In this document: piece by piece, positions 5,349-7,628 of the stretch
Layout of the letters: each line of letters opens with the position of its first letter
Numbering within the stretch: the first letter of the stretch is position 1
NCBI GenBank assembly: GCA_025449515.1
Contig: JANWJI010000203.1
Coordinates: 1 to 7,628 of the forward strand
DNA: 7,628 nucleotides
Direction: 5' to 3'
Source: Nitrososphaeraceae archaeon
GTDB taxonomy: Archaea > Thermoproteota > Nitrososphaeria > Nitrososphaerales > Nitrososphaeraceae
Translations under genes and position numbers: made by a program
The notes under the pieces: model-generated
Told to the model about the DNA's origin: nothing
Databases searched by the model: none
The model's input: only the letters and a program-made list of their open reading frames with translations

Positions 5349-6404
5349 TTATAACACCATTTCATCCTTTAAAGGGTAAGTATAGACATTGGCCCTCTCT
5401 TTTCCGATTACAATCGAATGTAAAAGTATTGCACCTTCCAGTTCACCACCGTCTATACCTAATCCTTTCTTTCCAAGTATTGATGTAGGATCGGTTTCTT
5501 CACTATTCATCATTACGTCGTTGCCTGGATAAGGTTCGAGGGTAACTCTCTCTTCAGCCAAAAGACCAGAATCTCGTACCCCATTTGACATAAGTCTTCC
5601 ACCATCGTTCAATATATTCCGTACATGATATTTGTCTCTAAGTATTTGCATAGCCTTGCAAAAGTCAAATTCCTTACCAGTTACCACGTAGCTCAATAAG
5701 TCTGACTCGGGCAATCCGATATGGGCAAAATCATATCCATCTTCATTTGTTAAAAATATGACATGCATATCCCTTTTCTTATCCAGAACGGCGATTCGAT
5801 TTTTTTCATACTCCTGAATAAAATTTAACCTTCTAAAAGTCCTATCGGATCTTGCCACAATGATATAAGCTAGTGGTCCTGGAGCCCCTATTTTCTTTTC
5901 CAGTTTGCATAGATCCTCATATACATTTCGATCGTTCTCTTTAAAGAAATCACCAAAAAAGTGCCAATTCCAAATATTTTCTTTGTTCAACATAAGATTA
6001 ACCGCGCTAACCATTATAGCATCACGGCCTATCAAAATTCTGTGCGTAGAGGCGAAGGCATTATCAATCTGTTTTCTCTTTCCTCCAGAAAGTAAAGGTA
6101 CTCCTCCTGCCTTTCTTCCATTAATCTTGTAAATAAATGGCCCTATGTTATCGTTATCTTGTGAATTGGCCGCAAGATAGCTAGTAGCTTGATATGGGAC
6201 TTTCATCTTATCTATGTAATCTGTGCTAGCACCTATCACAATTCTAGGCAATATTTTTGCGAGATTGTCCAATCCGAAATTCTCAGGACTTATCACCTGT
6301 ATCCCCCTGCTCAAAAAGTGTTTTAATTGATCCGACGTGATTTTCCTCTGCTCTGCGAGTGATTCGAGATGAGCTTTAAAGTTTAGCATTTCACGACAAT
6401 TCAT
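5349..6404 (-). CDS. RibD C-terminal-like (DHFR-fold) reductase family protein
   Basis: This 351-aa protein resembles the RibD_C/dihydrofolate-reductase-fold family, whose members use NAD(P)H to reduce pteridine or pyrimidine compounds. HRILIGRDAIMVSAVNL (121-137) matches the family's 'DAILVGxxTV' strand-turn. AYIIVARSDR (~179-188) and HVIFLTNEDG (~214-223) match the central strands. NILNDGGRLMSNGVRDSGLL (263-282), followed by ERVTLEPYPG, matches 'LLVEGGxxLxxxxLxxxLvDEl...PxxxG'. The GG at 268-269 would lie at the cofactor. It is much longer than the ~220-aa stand-alone reductases: ~55 residues are added at the N-terminus, and loops at 140-175 and 295-320 are expanded. The substrate cannot be assigned; riboflavin synthesis is only one option. 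There is no deaminase zinc motif and no signal peptide. A TATA-like box 25 bases upstream supports ATG 6404 and a leaderless message. Confidence 0.7.
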   Translation of the reverse strand: MNCREMLNFKAHLESLAEQRKITSDQLKHFLSRGIQVISPENFGLDNLAKILPRIVIGASTDYIDKMKVPYQATSYLAANSQDNDNIGPFIYKINGRKAGGVPLLSGGKRKQIDNAFASTHRILIGRDAIMVSAVNLMLNKENIWNWHFFGDFFKENDRNVYEDLCKLEKKIGAPGPLAYIIVARSDRTFRRLNFIQEYEKNRIAVLDKKRDMHVIFLTNEDGYDFAHIGLPESDLLSYVVTGKEFDFCKAMQILRDKYHVRNILNDGGRLMSNGVRDSGLLAEERVTLEPYPGNDVMMNSEETDPTSILGKKGLGIDGGELEGAILLHSIVIGKERANVYTYPLKDEMVL

Positions 6405-6424
6405 AGCTTGTCTTAGTCTTTAGA

Positions 6425-6433
6425 CTTTAAAAA
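6425..6433 (-). promoter_or_regulatory. TATA-like box for the RibD-like gene
   Basis: On the minus strand TTTTTAAAG is centred ~25 bases before the ATG at 6404, following CGCTTAA as a possible BRE. This fits a leaderless transcript. Confidence 0.45.
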
Positions 6434-6445
6434 TTAAGCGAGCAC

Positions 6446-6468
6446 TTTCGATGGGAGTAATATCGAAA
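6446..6468. promoter_or_regulatory. Inverted-repeat operator candidate, RibD-like gene
   Basis: TTTCGAT (6446-6452) and ATCGAAA (6462-6468) are exact inverted repeats separated by 9 bases, a half-site spacing of 16 bp. They lie directly upstream of the TATA-like box of the RibD-like gene, a normal place for a dimeric archaeal regulator. Confidence 0.45.
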
Positions 6469-6528
6469 TATCTGAGCAGCCATAAACTTAATATCTCATA
6501 ACTTACAAAGAAATCATGACAATAGTCT

Positions 6529-6534
6529 AAAAAA
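6529..6534 (-). terminator. T6 terminator after the His-rich gene
   Basis: A6 on the plus strand reads as T6 on the minus strand, 27 bases past the stop of the secreted-protein gene. It separates that gene from the RibD-like gene, so the two are probably not co-transcribed. Confidence 0.4.
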
Positions 6535-6560
6535 TTAAGGAGATAAGAATTGATCGATTT

Positions 6561-6827
6561 CTATTGCGTACCAATTACGTTAACTGCATTACCGCTTCCT
6601 TGAACCTGAGATGCAAGATTCTGACATTTTACGTTGGAGGCTCCAAATCCGTTTCCGCAGCTATTTGCTTGTGCGATCGATTGCGAGTTGCTGCTACTTC
6701 CATGACCATGACCATGGTGATGGCTGTGATGATGGCCGTGTGCAAATACTCCCTGAGCCATGCCAGTTGCAGTAATTAACAACAGAGCTACGGCTGTAAC
6801 AGCAATCAGACCGAATGATTTATTCAT
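6561..6827 (-). CDS. Small secreted His-rich protein
   Basis: This 88-aa protein has a clear signal peptide: MNKS, a hydrophobic core FGLIAVTAVALLLITATG (5-22), then AQGVFA with likely cleavage after A29. The mature protein starts with nine His in 13 residues (HGHHHSHHHGHGH, 30-42), a likely site for Ni, Cu, Zn or Co. A Ser linker follows, then a Gln/Asn/Gly-rich tail (SQSIAQANSCGNGFGASN, KCQNLASQVQGSGNAVN) with two Cys, C57 and C68, that could form a disulfide outside the cell. Short secreted proteins with 'Q..N.C...G....C.NL..Q.QG.GNA.N..G.Q' tails are, as I recall, typical of Nitrososphaeria; their function is unknown. The His tract suggests metal capture at the cell surface. It has no lipobox and no second membrane segment. 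ATG 6827 is the natural start because it gives a complete signal peptide. Confidence 0.85.
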   Translation of the reverse strand: MNKSFGLIAVTAVALLLITATGMAQGVFAHGHHHSHHHGHGHGSSSNSQSIAQANSCGNGFGASNVKCQNLASQVQGSGNAVNVIGTQ

Positions 6828-7018
6828 CGTATCGTGGTTATCGCTTAATCTATTTGGACTTTTGTTAAGTGGATAAGGTATTTTTGTCCTATAGTTATCA
6901 CCTATAACATTTTTCTTCCTCTTAGACGATTCACATACATCTTAAATCCAAATCCGGCTAACTGCTTTTAACCATTCTAAACGACAATGATTGGTCTACA
7001 AATTCTCTGTATTAGTAA
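6828..7018. other. Intergenic sequence upstream of the His-rich gene
   Basis: This holds the promoter region of the secreted-protein gene, but no single TATA box stands out; CAAATAGATT (minus strand, ~6850-6859) is one candidate. No other gene is supported. Confidence 0.35.
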
Positions 7019-7036
7019 CATAATAAAATTACTAAT
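7011..7036. repeat. 8-bp inverted repeat ATTAGTAA/TTACTAAT
   Basis: The arms 7011-7018 and 7029-7036 are perfect, with a 10-base AT-only loop apart from one C. It may be a weak hairpin or operator, but AT-rich DNA gives such repeats by chance. Confidence 0.25.
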
Positions 7037-7255
7037 TTAAAGTATAAGGTTAGGAAATTAAGGGATCGCTTTACTAGTGTCAAGAATTGCTTCTGTTACT
7101 ATAACCAAAATAGTGAGTTTATTTGGGCCTACATTGAATTATTGGATAACGTGGAGCAGCAGAACACAGGATTTGCAAGCAAGCAAATTCAAAGGCCAAT
7201 GTATGTTGAGAACAGGAACGGATACTTGACTAACACGTATCTCCGGAAAATATAA
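7019..7255 (+). pseudogene. Possible gene remnant, unknown function
   Basis: The frame is open for 78 codons to TAA (7253-7255), but there is no usable start codon near its beginning. The translation is protein-like: a basic start (NLKYKVRKLRDRFTSVKN), CFCYYNQNSEFIWAYIELLD in the middle, and QRPMYVENRNGYLTNTYLRK at the end. This fits a C-terminal piece whose 5' part is gone. I recognise no family, and a chance open frame cannot be excluded. Confidence 0.3.
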
Positions 7256-7356
7256 TATAAAAACTTGGATTTGTAACCAAGGAAAAACAAGAATATCGAT
7301 AATTATTATGTTTCGCTAAATAGAGCTCTGGATATCACGAGCTATACGGATTGTGT

Positions 7357-7628
7357 TCAGTTTTGCCATCTGATATCTTTATGAACAATTTTGAAAATGG
7401 CCCCTTCTGTCTTACTAAATGTGAGGACGTATAGATACCCACTACTTCCGGGTCCAATTTAAATATCAGTAATACCACCAAAGCCCATCCCAAATACGAT
7501 TGGTTTGAGCAAATCTGTGCTATTTACGACCCTATCTGATAAAGGCCCAGCAGGCTGCACGAGTTCAGTCCTCTGTCGATTTAGTTTGAAATGATAGAGA
7601 TATCCATTTATGATGTCACCTACAAACA
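7357..7628 (-). pseudogene. PQQ-dependent sugar dehydrogenase C-terminus, interrupted
   Basis: The minus-strand frame entering from the right edge (codons from 7626) reads FVGDIINGYLYHFKLN, then TELVQPAGPLSDRVVNS, then FGMGFGGITDI. This is the C-terminal beta-propeller part of glucose/sorbosone-type (GSDH) PQQ-dependent sugar dehydrogenases, which oxidise aldoses outside the cell. A TAA at 7461-7459 then interrupts it, after which the same frame continues correctly as IGPGSSGYLYVLTFSK and GAIFKIVHK, ending at TGA 7359-7357. In homologues the stop position is normally Glu or a similar residue ('ITDIEVGPDGYLYV'), so one base change explains it. The 5' three quarters of the gene are outside the window. 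It is either a recent pseudogene, an allele truncated by ~34 residues, or a sequencing error. Confidence 0.7.

Noticed and set aside
5905..6132. Plus-strand frame inside the RibD-like gene
   Set aside because: Antisense shadow of a well-supported minus-strand gene.
6564..6779. Plus-strand frame opposite the His-rich gene
   Set aside because: The complementary strand encodes a clear signal peptide and His tract; this frame is its shadow with a Met/Thr repeat artefact.

Overview
The window looks like a piece of an ammonia-oxidising archaeal chromosome (Nitrososphaeria, formerly Thaumarchaeota). It is AT-rich, and a Nitrososphaera/Nitrosocosmicus-like soil lineage is my best guess. The guess rests on archaeal TATA-like boxes about 25-35 bases before several starts with very short or absent leaders, on T-tract terminators, and on a small secreted protein and a small CxxC/CxC zinc protein of types I associate with these archaea. 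No rRNA, tRNA or CRISPR array was found. The lineage is an inference that a protein search would settle.

Six genes look intact. They are a charged 106-aa protein of unknown function (1117-1437, +), a 54-aa zinc-ribbon-like protein (1663-1827, -), a YgjP/SprT-like zinc metallopeptidase (2430-3158, +), trpA for the tryptophan synthase alpha chain (3737-4552, +), a 351-aa RibD-C/dihydrofolate-reductase-fold protein (5349-6404, -) and a short secreted His-rich protein (6561-6827, -). Each appears to be its own transcription unit and there is no operon. Palindromes near the peptidase, trpA and RibD-like promoters suggest separate local control of each.

Intact genes fill only about 44% of the window. 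Much of the rest is a gene graveyard. A ~115-aa gene on the minus strand (3510 down to ~3160) is broken by one stop and two frameshifts. A heavily eroded galE-type epimerase relic lies at ~4660-5100 (+). The C-terminus of a PQQ-dependent sugar dehydrogenase enters from the right edge on the minus strand with one in-frame TAA. Two further protein-like open frames (781-957 - and 7019-7255 +) may be remnants too.

Layout from left to right: 1-520 has no gene but holds a strong two-stem hairpin (61-131); 480-790 is a GC-richer patch of unclear origin; 1117-2430 holds small genes; 2362-3158 is the metallopeptidase with its promoter boxes; 3160-3510 is the convergent pseudogene; 3581-4552 is the trpA region; 4553-5348 is the epimerase relic and T/A tracts; 5349-6827 holds the two minus-strand genes; 6828-7628 is intergenic sequence and the sugar dehydrogenase remnant. 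I see no coherent new multi-gene system. The most interesting items are the small metal-binding proteins, the shared promoter-box design, the 5' hairpin and the cluster of decaying metabolic genes around an isolated trpA.
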